Positions 10,000-17,272 of a stretch of DNA of 64,000 nucleotides are shown here, in pieces. Position numbers and translations under genes: made by a program. The stretch is taken from the NCBI GenBank assembly GCA_004143945.1, contig SEHB01000007.1, positions 124,001 through 188,000 on the forward strand, in the 5' to 3' direction. The stretch comes from Lysobacteraceae bacterium. Lineage in GTDB: Bacteria; Pseudomonadota; Gammaproteobacteria; Xanthomonadales; Rhodanobacteraceae. Below the pieces are notes generated by a model. That model made no database searches and was not told where the DNA came from. It worked only from the letters and a program-made list of their open reading frames with translations. Positions within the stretch are counted from its first letter, which is position 1; the number at the start of each line of letters is the position of its first letter.

Positions 10000-11607
10000 T
10001 CAACGCCCCGGCGGTGCGGACTCCGGCTCGCGGTGCGGCAGGCGGAAGCGCCAGATGCGCGGCGTGCCGGGAGCGTCCGCGAGTTCCGCCGCCAGTGCGT
10101 CGAGGCGCGTGCCGGGCAGGCCGCTCGTGGCCGGCACCATCAGCGCGGTGCCGCGTGCGCGCACGCCCGCGTCGGCGATCGCGGCATCCTGCGCCAGCGC
10201 TTCGAGTCGTGCGACCGGCGCCGATGCGGCGACCAGCAGGAACTCTTCGGTCGCCGCACTCGAGGACACCTCGAAGCGCATCGCGCGTCCCTGCCAGCGT
10301 CCCGGCACCTCGATCGCGCGACCCGGCGGCAACGGATTGCGGGTCTCCAGCCCCGGCAGCGGAAACAAGCGCTGCAGCGCGCCGCGGTCGTCCGCGTTGT
10401 AGGCGTACAGCCACAGCGGCCGCGTGCCCGTGACCGTGAACGAGAGTCGATCGCCGAGCGCGATCGTGCTGCCGTCGCCGATCGCCTGCGTGAGTTCGCC
10501 GCGATGGCGCAGCAACTGCACGTCTGCCTGCAGCGGCTGCGGCGGGCGCAGCCACCACGCGCCTGCGAGCGCGAGCAGCAATGCGAGCATTCCCAGCGCG
10601 AGCGCGCCGCCGCGGCGCCGCGGCGGTGTTGCTGCGCGTGCTGCGCCGATTGACGCGCCATCGAGGCACGCGGCGAGCGCCTGCTGCATCGAGGCCACAT
10701 CCGCGTAGCGCCGATCCGGATCGGCCGCGCGCGCACGCGCGATCACCTCGCGCAACGGCGCAGGCACGTCGATACGCGCGAGGTCGGCGCCGGGCCGCGC
10801 GGGATCCGGCAAGCGACCGTCGAGCACGAACTGCAGCACGCCGCCGAGCGCGTGCAGGTCGTGCGCTGGCGCGCGCAGCGCGCCCTGCAGGACCTCGGGC
10901 GCGAGCCACGCGAGCGTCGCGGCGCTGCGCAGGCTTGCGTTGACTTCGGCCGGTTCGCCGCCTGCGCCGAGGTCGGCGAGCACGACGCGCCCGCCGCGTT
11001 CGCGCAGCACGTTGTCGGGCTTGACGTCGCCATGCAGCAGGCCCGCCGCATGCACGGCACCGAGCGCGCGACACAGCGCAAGGCCGAGCACGACCGCTTC
11101 GTCCGCGCCGAGCGGTCCCTGCGCCGCGACCTGCCGCGCGAGGCTGTCGCCCTCGATCCATTCGCTCCAGAGGCCAGGCCGGCCGTCATGCACGGCCGCG
11201 CCGTACACGCTGAGCACGTTGTGATGGCGCACCTTCGCGAGTCGGCGTGCCTCGTCGAGGAATGCGCGCGCGCGGACCGGCTGCGCCGCGTCCGATCGCA
11301 GCAACTTCAGCGCGACGTGGGTGCCGAGGCCCGCATCCCATGCGCGGTACACCTCGCTGCTGCCGCCGCTCGCGACCTTGGCTTCGACCTCGAGATGACC
11401 CCAGCGGAACAGTGCGGCGGGGTGCGCGCGTCGCGCGGGTGCATCGAAGCGGCGGAACGCGCGCGCGATGTCCGACAGCGTCTGCAGCGCTTCGAACTCG
11501 CGCTCGCTACCGGGCGGCAGCGGGTCGAGTCGCGGCCAGTCCGCGGGCTCGGCGTCGAGGATGCGTTCGATCAGGCGATCGACCGCGTGCGGGTCATTGC
11601 GCGCCAT
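10000..11607 (-). CDS. Membrane Ser/Thr protein kinase with DUF4384-like outer domain, module 1
   Basis: 535 residues from the ATG at 11607, which lies 14 bp inside the end of the sigma gene, so the two are probably coupled. The Hanks-type kinase domain spans about 70-320: Gly-loop ASGGSSEVYRAWD, Lys101 in VALKLL, catalytic loop HGDVKPDN with Asp194, and DLG at 212-214 instead of DFG. One membrane helix follows (about 333-353, ALALGMLALLLALAGAWW). The C-terminal 180 residues resemble DUF4384 (LWLYAYNADDRGALQRLFP, then NPLPPG) and should be periplasmic. HGD and DLG depart from the HRD/DFG consensus, but Lys and Asp are kept, so activity is likely. Expected role: transmit an envelope signal to the neighbouring sigma factor or other targets (inference). 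Confidence 0.88.
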   Translation of the reverse strand: MARNDPHAVDRLIERILDAEPADWPRLDPLPPGSEREFEALQTLSDIARAFRRFDAPARRAHPAALFRWGHLEVEAKVASGGSSEVYRAWDAGLGTHVALKLLRSDAAQPVRARAFLDEARRLAKVRHHNVLSVYGAAVHDGRPGLWSEWIEGDSLARQVAAQGPLGADEAVVLGLALCRALGAVHAAGLLHGDVKPDNVLRERGGRVVLADLGAGGEPAEVNASLRSAATLAWLAPEVLQGALRAPAHDLHALGGVLQFVLDGRLPDPARPGADLARIDVPAPLREVIARARAADPDRRYADVASMQQALAACLDGASIGAARAATPPRRRGGALALGMLALLLALAGAWWLRPPQPLQADVQLLRHRGELTQAIGDGSTIALGDRLSFTVTGTRPLWLYAYNADDRGALQRLFPLPGLETRNPLPPGRAIEVPGRWQGRAMRFEVSSSAATEEFLLVAASAPVARLEALAQDAAIADAGVRARGTALMVPATSGLPGTRLDALAAELADAPGTPRIWRFRLPHREPESAPPGR

Positions 11608-12169
11608 CGCCCATCGTCCTCGCCAGTTCAGCCACCGCGCGCTTGATCGCCATGCGGATCGCATCGCGGCTCATGCCCGTTTCATCGGCGATGTCCTCGT
11701 AGTCGAGGCCGAACTCGATCCGCATCACGACCAGTTCCTGGCTGCGCCGCGGCAGCGCGGCGAGCGCGGCCTCATAGCGGCGAACGCGTTCGCGTCCGAT
11801 CGTCGCCTCGAGCGGCGATTCGCTCGCTTCGTCGGCGATCGCGTCGGTGAGCCCGGCGCTGCCGCCATGCGTGTTCGAGCGCCGGATCTCGTTGCGCAGG
11901 ACGTTCAGCAGCACGTGGCGCAGGTAACCGAGGAAACAACCGTCGCCCGCATATTCGAATCGCTCGAGCTGGCCGAGCGCGCGCAGCACGGTCGCCTGCA
12001 CGAGGTCGTCGGTATCTCCGAGGTCGCGCGCATGCGACGGCAGGCGTCCGTGCGCCCAGCGCCTGAGCATCGGCAGGTAGCGTGCGAGCAGGCGCTCGCG
12101 CGCGGCCGGATCGCCGGCGCGGATCCGGTGCAGCAGCTGTTGCGTGCTGTCCGCCGACGCGGTTTCCAT
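11594..12169 (-). CDS. ECF-type sigma factor, module 1
   Basis: 191 residues from the ATG at 12169. Region 2 is visible as LLHRIRAGDPAARERLLARY through DLGDTDDLVQATVLRAL and YLRHVLLNVLRNEIRR. Region 4 is ALAALPRRSQELVVMRIEF followed by the helix-turn-helix EDIADETGMSRDAIRMAIKR. It aligns along its length with the sigma factor at 24044 and has the same length there. Earlier starts at 12247 and 12277 exist but would add a tail unlike the paralogue. It is the first gene of the minus-strand set sigma-kinase-CHAT, and the divergent neighbour is a secreted beta-helix protein. No anti-sigma factor is adjacent; the membrane kinase probably takes that control role (inference). Confidence 0.88.
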   Translation of the reverse strand: METASADSTQQLLHRIRAGDPAARERLLARYLPMLRRWAHGRLPSHARDLGDTDDLVQATVLRALGQLERFEYAGDGCFLGYLRHVLLNVLRNEIRRSNTHGGSAGLTDAIADEASESPLEATIGRERVRRYEAALAALPRRSQELVVMRIEFGLDYEDIADETGMSRDAIRMAIKRAVAELARTMGDGAQ

Positions 12170-12288
12170 CGGCGGTTTTATAGCACGCAGCGCCACCGGC
12201 GAAGGCGGCAGCCAGGCTTGCGCGAGCGCGAGGCGGAGGGCGGTCATCGGTGGTCCCTGCGGGCCTACCCCGGACAAACCGGTACGAG

Positions 12289-12312
12289 CGCGCGAACGAA
12301 CAGGTTCGCGCG
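12289..12312. promoter_or_regulatory. Perfect palindrome in the divergent sigma / beta-helix region
   Basis: CGCGCGAAC (12289-12297) and GTTCGCGCG (12304-12312) form an exact 9-bp inverted repeat with a 6-base spacer. It lies roughly midway in the 285-bp region between the divergent sigma and beta-helix genes. The GTTCG core matches the upstream half of the promoter-like motif seen elsewhere in the cluster. An operator is likelier than a terminator at this position (inference). Confidence 0.45.
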
Positions 12313-12399
12313 TTGTTCATTGCGCGGCCGACGCGGGTTTGGGCGTGCGAATGCCCCGTCCACCCAGAGGGGTCGACGTGCCGCTCCCGCCTGCGGCGT

Positions 12400-12425
12400 G
12401 TTCGTTCCCGCGCGGTGCCGGGTTC
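12400..12425 (+). promoter_or_regulatory. Promoter-like motif GTTCG-N15-GGGTTC
   Basis: GTTCG at 12400-12404, 15 bases, then GGGTTC ending 29 bases before the beta-helix start codon. It has the same layout and spacing as three exact GTTCG-N15-GGCTTC sites upstream of other secreted genes, with one mismatch in the second half. The position fits an ECF-type promoter. Confidence 0.5.
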
Positions 12426-12454
12426 ATTTCGCGCAACCAGCACCGGACCCCGCC

Positions 12455-14905
12455 ATGAACGCCCAGCCACGCATTCCGGACTTCGCACGCCGCTGCGCCG
12501 CCCTCGTCGCCGGCGCGTGGCTGGTCCTGGCCGCTCCTGCGGCATTCGCACTCGACGTCTGCGTCGAAACGCTCGGTGATCTCGTCGATGGCCTCGACGC
12601 TGCGTTGTCGCCCCAGCCCGACGGCACCGTGACGCTGCGGCTGGTCGCACAGACCTATGCATGGAACGGCAGCGAAGCGGTCGTCCTCGCCAATCGCCTC
12701 AACCTGCTCGGCGGATACGCACCGGGCTGCGGCGCGCGCACCGTCAATCCCGCGAACACCGTGATCGACGGACTCGGCAGCCTCGACCTCGAGTTCTTCG
12801 AAATGGGCCTCGGGCTCACGATCGAGGGCGTGCGATTCAGCAACGTCGAGTTCCTCCGCCTGCATGGCGCGTCATCCTGCGTCGACCTCGGCAACGCGGT
12901 GACCTGGCGGCGCACGATCGTCGACGGCAACGCGGGCGACCTGCGGGTCGGCAGCGCCTGTGGACCGCTCGTGTTCCAGAACAACCTGCTGCGGCAGGCA
13001 TTCGGCACCGTGCTCGAACTGGTCCCCGGGCAATTGGCGATCGACGCCTACGTCGTGAACAACACGTTCATGGGCGCGAGCTCCGGCGACGGGCTGCGCC
13101 TGTTCCGCGGCGAGGACAGCGCGGTCGCGACATTCCGCGTGAGCAACAACCTGATGTGGGGCAGTGCGGGCACCGACTTCGTGCTGTCGGCGAGTGGCGA
13201 CGTGCCGCTGGTAGAGGCGTGGCACAACACCTGGGGCAGCAGCGCCGTGCCGCTGCAGGGCGGCGGCGGGAACGATTCGACCGACCCGCAGCTCGACGGC
13301 AACGGGATTCCCGCGGTGCCGGGCTCGCCCGCGATCAACAGCGGGCACAACAGCCCGCCGGGCGGCCTGCCCGCGGTCGACATCGTCGGCAACGCGCGCA
13401 TCATCGGCAGTGCGGTCGACCGCGGTGCGTACGAATCGAGCGTCGTCGACGTGACCGAACTCGTGGTCACCCACGCGGGCGACAGCGGCTCGGGCTCGCT
13501 GCGCCAGGCGATCCTCGACGCGAACTCGCTGCCGAACTTCAACACGATCCGTTTCGCGATCCCGGGCGACTTCGGCGCGATCCTGATCCCGCAGTCGCCG
13601 TACCCCGACATCGTGACGCCGATGCGCATCGACGGCTTCACCCAGCCGGGTGCAGCGCCGAATGCGAACACGTGGACCAACAGCGCGACCTACCGCATCA
13701 CGATCGCCGGCGGCGGCCAGGTCGCCTACGCATTCCGCGTGCCATTGAATGCGCCGGCGAGCACCTCGCTCGACCTGCGCGGCCTCGTGATCGGCGGTTT
13801 CACCAATGCCGTGCTGCTGCAGTCCGGCAGCGGCCACCGCGTGCGCGGCAATCATTTCGGCCGCATCTCCGGCGAAGTGCTCGGCGGCAGCGACAACCAC
13901 ACGTCGATCTACGTCAACGGCGGCGCCGACGACGTCGACATCGGCGGCCTCGATCCGGCCGAACGCAACTCGATCGCGGGGCATCCGGACCCGATCGCGG
14001 GCGCAGGCTACGGCATCTACCTCGGCGGCAGCGGCCACGGCCATCTGGTCGCGGGCAACCTGATCGGCACGTTTCCGAATGGCAACGAGGCGCATGGCAA
14101 CCGCGTCGGCATCCGCATCGACGGCGACCTCGGCGTCGTGCTGCAGAACGTGATTTCCGGCAACGTGACGGGCGTCCAACTGCTCGGCAACGACAACATC
14201 ATCGCCTCCAACCGCATCGGCCTGAAGGCGTTCGCGTTCTGCCTCCCGCCGTGCGTACCCGACTACGCCTTGCCGAACACGCACGGCATCCACGTGCAGT
14301 CCGATGCCGAAGGCAACGACATCAACCAGAACGAGGTCGCCTGGAACGGCTACAGCGGCCTGATCCTGTTCGCGGGCACGCGGCAGACGACATTGTCGGC
14401 CAACCGCGTGCATGCCAACCAGGTGTTCGACCTCGACCTGCGCGAACCGGCCGGCATCAATCCGATCGATGGCGACGACGTATTGCCCGGCGGCTGCGAG
14501 CAGGCCAATTGCGACCAGAACTTCCCGCTGCTCGACGCCGCGTTCGGCGTGCGCAACGCGGGCCGCGTGCAGGGTTCGCTGTCGACGACGAACGGCGAGT
14601 ACCGCGTCGAGTTCTTCTCGGGCGCGAGCTGCGGCGCGGGCGGGCAGGGCGGCGCGACCCGCTACCTCGGCGCGCGCAACGTCGTCGTCACGGGCGGCTC
14701 GACGTTCCCGCCGAGCAATGGCAGCGCGCTGTTCGACCTGCCGGTGGCGAGCGCCGGCACGCTGTACGGAACCTTCGTCACGGCGACCGCGACCAGCGCG
14801 GGTGGCGACTCCTCGGAGTACTCGGCTTGCGTCGCGTATGCCTGCGACCAGATCTTCGGCCACGGATTCGACGGCGCTTACGCACAAGTCTGTCCCGCAC
14901 CGTGA
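12455..14905 (+). CDS. Secreted right-handed parallel beta-helix protein with CX15C tail
   Basis: 816 residues. Signal peptide 1-32 (LVAGAWLVLAAPAAFA). The body carries the short, Asn/Gly-rich turns of a right-handed parallel beta-helix, including GGYAPGCGARTVNP, GSGSLRQAILDANSLPNFN and IRFAIPGDF, then many NxI/GNxIG turns. It ends with a 20-residue unit CDQIFGHGFDGAYAQVCPAP, with cysteines 16 positions apart. It is a full-length paralogue of the protein at 17273-19735, sharing for example NRIGLKAFA and DYAL. Many such folds bind or cleave polysaccharide, but no catalytic set was recognised. It is divergent from the module 1 sigma gene and preceded by the shared promoter-like motif, suggesting co-regulation. 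Confidence 0.85.
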   Translation: MNAQPRIPDFARRCAALVAGAWLVLAAPAAFALDVCVETLGDLVDGLDAALSPQPDGTVTLRLVAQTYAWNGSEAVVLANRLNLLGGYAPGCGARTVNPANTVIDGLGSLDLEFFEMGLGLTIEGVRFSNVEFLRLHGASSCVDLGNAVTWRRTIVDGNAGDLRVGSACGPLVFQNNLLRQAFGTVLELVPGQLAIDAYVVNNTFMGASSGDGLRLFRGEDSAVATFRVSNNLMWGSAGTDFVLSASGDVPLVEAWHNTWGSSAVPLQGGGGNDSTDPQLDGNGIPAVPGSPAINSGHNSPPGGLPAVDIVGNARIIGSAVDRGAYESSVVDVTELVVTHAGDSGSGSLRQAILDANSLPNFNTIRFAIPGDFGAILIPQSPYPDIVTPMRIDGFTQPGAAPNANTWTNSATYRITIAGGGQVAYAFRVPLNAPASTSLDLRGLVIGGFTNAVLLQSGSGHRVRGNHFGRISGEVLGGSDNHTSIYVNGGADDVDIGGLDPAERNSIAGHPDPIAGAGYGIYLGGSGHGHLVAGNLIGTFPNGNEAHGNRVGIRIDGDLGVVLQNVISGNVTGVQLLGNDNIIASNRIGLKAFAFCLPPCVPDYALPNTHGIHVQSDAEGNDINQNEVAWNGYSGLILFAGTRQTTLSANRVHANQVFDLDLREPAGINPIDGDDVLPGGCEQANCDQNFPLLDAAFGVRNAGRVQGSLSTTNGEYRVEFFSGASCGAGGQGGATRYLGARNVVVTGGSTFPPSNGSALFDLPVASAGTLYGTFVTATATSAGGDSSEYSACVAYACDQIFGHGFDGAYAQVCPAP

Positions 14906-14994
14906 TGCATGCGGCCGCGTTCGCGGTGGCCGGTTAGACCACGATCGCGCAATGGACTACCTTTGCGGCATCGATCCCGCCGCGGAGCCCTGCG

Positions 14995-16128
14995 ATGAAC
15001 CTGCGTGCCTCGATGATCACCCTCGCCCTCGTGCTGGGCCTCGCCTGCAGCGGCTGCAACGGTGCGACCGTGCAGGCATCGGCCAAGCCGTTCGAGGCGA
15101 CCGCGGTCGCGACGTTCGACGAGCCATGGGCGATGGCCTTCCTCCCCGACGGGCGCGTGCTCGTGACCGAGAAGAAGGGCCGCCTGAAGCTGCTCGCTCC
15201 GGGTGCGCAGCCGCTCGACATCCGCGGCGTGCCCGAGGTCGCGTACGGCGGGCAGGGCGGTCTCGGTGACGTCGCCCTGCATCCACGCTTCGCGGACAAC
15301 CACCGCATCTACCTCAGCTATGTCGAGAAGGGCGAACGCGGCACGCGCGGCGCCGCGGTCGCGCGCGCGACGCTGACGCTCGATGCGGGCGGCGGTTCGC
15401 TGTCGGACGTGGGCGTGATCTGGCGCCAGCTGCCGAAGGTGTCGGGCAACGGACATTTCGGCCATCGGCTGCTGTTCGGTCCCGACGGAAAACTCTGGAT
15501 CTCCTCGGGCGACCGCCAGAAGTTCGATCCCGCGCAGGACATGCGCGGCAACCTCGGCAAGATCCTGCGCCTCGATGACGACGGCCGCGTGCCGGCCGAC
15601 AATCCGTTCGTGCAGGACGGCGACGTCGCCGCGCAGGTGTGGACGCTGGGCCATCGCAATCCGCTCGGCATCGCGTTCGATCGTGCTGGACGCCTGTGGG
15701 AAGTCGAGATGGGGCCGCAGGGAGGCGACGAACTCAACCTCGTGGTGCGCGGCGCCAACTATGGCTACCCGATCGTTTCCAATGGCGACCACTACGACGG
15801 TCGCGACATCCCCGACCATTCGACGCGACCCGAATTCGCGGCGCCGAAGCTGAGCTGGACGCCGGTGATCTCGCCCTCGAGCCTCGTCATCCATTCGGGC
15901 AGGCAGTTCGCCGACTGGCGTGGCCAGGCATTGATCGGCGGGCTGTCGTCGCAAGCGCTCGTGCGCGTCGCGTTCGACGGCGACAGCGCGCGCGAAGCCG
16001 CGCGTTACGACATGGGGTCGCGCATCCGCGGCGTGGCCGAGGCGCCCGATGGCAGCGTGTGGCTGCTCGAGGATGGCGAACGAGCGCGCTTGCTGAAGCT
16101 TGCGCCGACCACCGCAACATCCCCGTAG
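14995..16128 (+). CDS. PQQ-dependent aldose sugar dehydrogenase-type protein
   Basis: 377 residues. The N-terminus is a hydrophobic leader ending in a Cys-containing LGLACSGCNG stretch, so it is exported and possibly a lipoprotein, though the lipobox is not canonical. The rest is a six-bladed propeller of the soluble glucose dehydrogenase/YliI family: PWAMAFLPDGRVLVTEKKGR, GGQGGLGDVALHPRF, GNGHFGHRLLFGPDGK, SSGDRQ, GHRNPLGIAFD and EMGPQGGDELNL. The invariant His of GHFGHR and the GGDELN loop typical of PQQ and calcium sites are present. The family oxidises aldose sugars in the periplasm, passing electrons to the respiratory chain; the actual substrate is unknown. It stands alone between convergent and divergent neighbours. 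No PQQ biosynthesis genes are in the window. Confidence 0.88.
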   Translation: MNLRASMITLALVLGLACSGCNGATVQASAKPFEATAVATFDEPWAMAFLPDGRVLVTEKKGRLKLLAPGAQPLDIRGVPEVAYGGQGGLGDVALHPRFADNHRIYLSYVEKGERGTRGAAVARATLTLDAGGGSLSDVGVIWRQLPKVSGNGHFGHRLLFGPDGKLWISSGDRQKFDPAQDMRGNLGKILRLDDDGRVPADNPFVQDGDVAAQVWTLGHRNPLGIAFDRAGRLWEVEMGPQGGDELNLVVRGANYGYPIVSNGDHYDGRDIPDHSTRPEFAAPKLSWTPVISPSSLVIHSGRQFADWRGQALIGGLSSQALVRVAFDGDSAREAARYDMGSRIRGVAEAPDGSVWLLEDGERARLLKLAPTTATSP

Positions 16129-16227
16129 GCACGGCCGCGACCGTCCTGTTGCGATCGAGCGCGTGACCACGGTTTCGCGGCTGCGCGCATCGCGCCCGCG
16201 TGGACGCGCGCCCACCCCACTACCGCA

Positions 16228-17157
16228 TCACGGGTATGCCACCGTCTGCCTTCCGGCGAGCTCCCACGCGTCGCCGTCGCGGCTGACGAGCACCGCGCCG
16301 CGTTCGGTCCAGCCGATGCCGTTGCGCGCTTCGATCACCAGCACGGCGTCGTCCCCGAGCTGGTAGCCGCCCTGCACCTTCACGTCGCGCAGCATGCGCA
16401 GTGCCTGCACCTCGAGCTTGCGCTGGCGCAGGGCCTTCGCGATCGGCTTGCCGTCGTAACCCTTTTCCGCGAACACCCTGCGCGCCCAGGTGCCGCCCGC
16501 GCGCATCGCCGCGTCGGGATCGCGCGCATCGACCGCCGCAGCCATCGCCGTGGTCTGGCGCACGAACGCCTGGCCGGGCGCGCCGCCATCGGCGGGCAGT
16601 CGCGTCGCGACGTGCGCCCAGTCGGTGCGGCGCTCGCCCTTCGCGCTGTCGTAGATGCCTGCCGCGACCATCTCGTGCATGAGCTGCTCGCCGGTCATGG
16701 CGCGACGCCTCGCGAATTCCGCATCGGTATAGCCCATCGATGCCAGCCGGTATTCGCCGCCGACCTTCGCATACGGCATCTTCATCGAGCCCGATCCGCT
16801 GCCGTCGCGGCTCTTCGTCGTGACCACGACCAGGCCGGCCGGCTCGACCGGCTCGGCACCGGCCTCCTGTGCCTGCTGCTTCAGCGATTCACGGTATTCC
16901 GCGTCGATCGGAGCGAGCGAGGTCGTGCAGGTCGCCTCGGTCGCGCACTCGCGGACCTGGTCGAAGTAGAAGAAGTGCAGCTCCGCCGGTGCGCGCTCGA
17001 TCGCGGCGAGCTTGCGCGCGGCCTTCATGTCGCCGGCCTGCAGCGCCTTCTGCAGGTCGCGCGCGAGCGCTTCGGGCGACGACGCGGCCATCGCGGGAGA
17101 CAGCGGGCAGGCGACCAGCGCCGCCAGCAGGGTCAACGGGATCATCTCGATGCGCAC
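16228..17157 (-). CDS. Exported protein of unknown function
   Basis: 309 residues from a GTG at 17157, chosen because AAGGAG lies six bases before it and a signal peptide follows at once (MIPLTLLAALVACPLSPAMA). Longer readings lack a ribosome site. The mature part is mostly helical: ALARDLQKALQAGDMKAARK near the start, two cysteines in RECATEATCTTS, and a beta-rich end with RNGIGWTERGAVLVSRDGD. No family was recognised. It converges on the sugar dehydrogenase and follows the large beta-helix gene in the same direction, separated by a strong hairpin, so it is probably transcribed on its own. Confidence is in the gene, not in a function. Confidence 0.7.
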   Translation of the reverse strand: MRIEMIPLTLLAALVACPLSPAMAASSPEALARDLQKALQAGDMKAARKLAAIERAPAELHFFYFDQVRECATEATCTTSLAPIDAEYRESLKQQAQEAGAEPVEPAGLVVVTTKSRDGSGSGSMKMPYAKVGGEYRLASMGYTDAEFARRRAMTGEQLMHEMVAAGIYDSAKGERRTDWAHVATRLPADGGAPGQAFVRQTTAMAAAVDARDPDAAMRAGGTWARRVFAEKGYDGKPIAKALRQRKLEVQALRMLRDVKVQGGYQLGDDAVLVIEARNGIGWTERGAVLVSRDGDAWELAGRQTVAYP

Positions 17158-17244
17158 CGGGCTCTCCTTCGGGTCTGCCTGCGATGGTTCACGCAGATCG
17201 GCGAGCCCGGGTGCCAGCGTGGGTGCGCGGGTTCGCGGCGCGTA

Positions 17245-17272
17245 GCGGGCGGGCCACAGGTGGCCCGCCCGC
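17245..17272 (-). terminator. Strong hairpin directly after the beta-helix stop codon
   Basis: GCGGGCGGGCCAC (17245-17257) and GTGGCCCGCCCGC (17260-17272) form a perfect 13-bp stem with a two-base loop, touching the stop codon at 17273. There is no T-run, as is common at this base composition. Confidence 0.6.
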
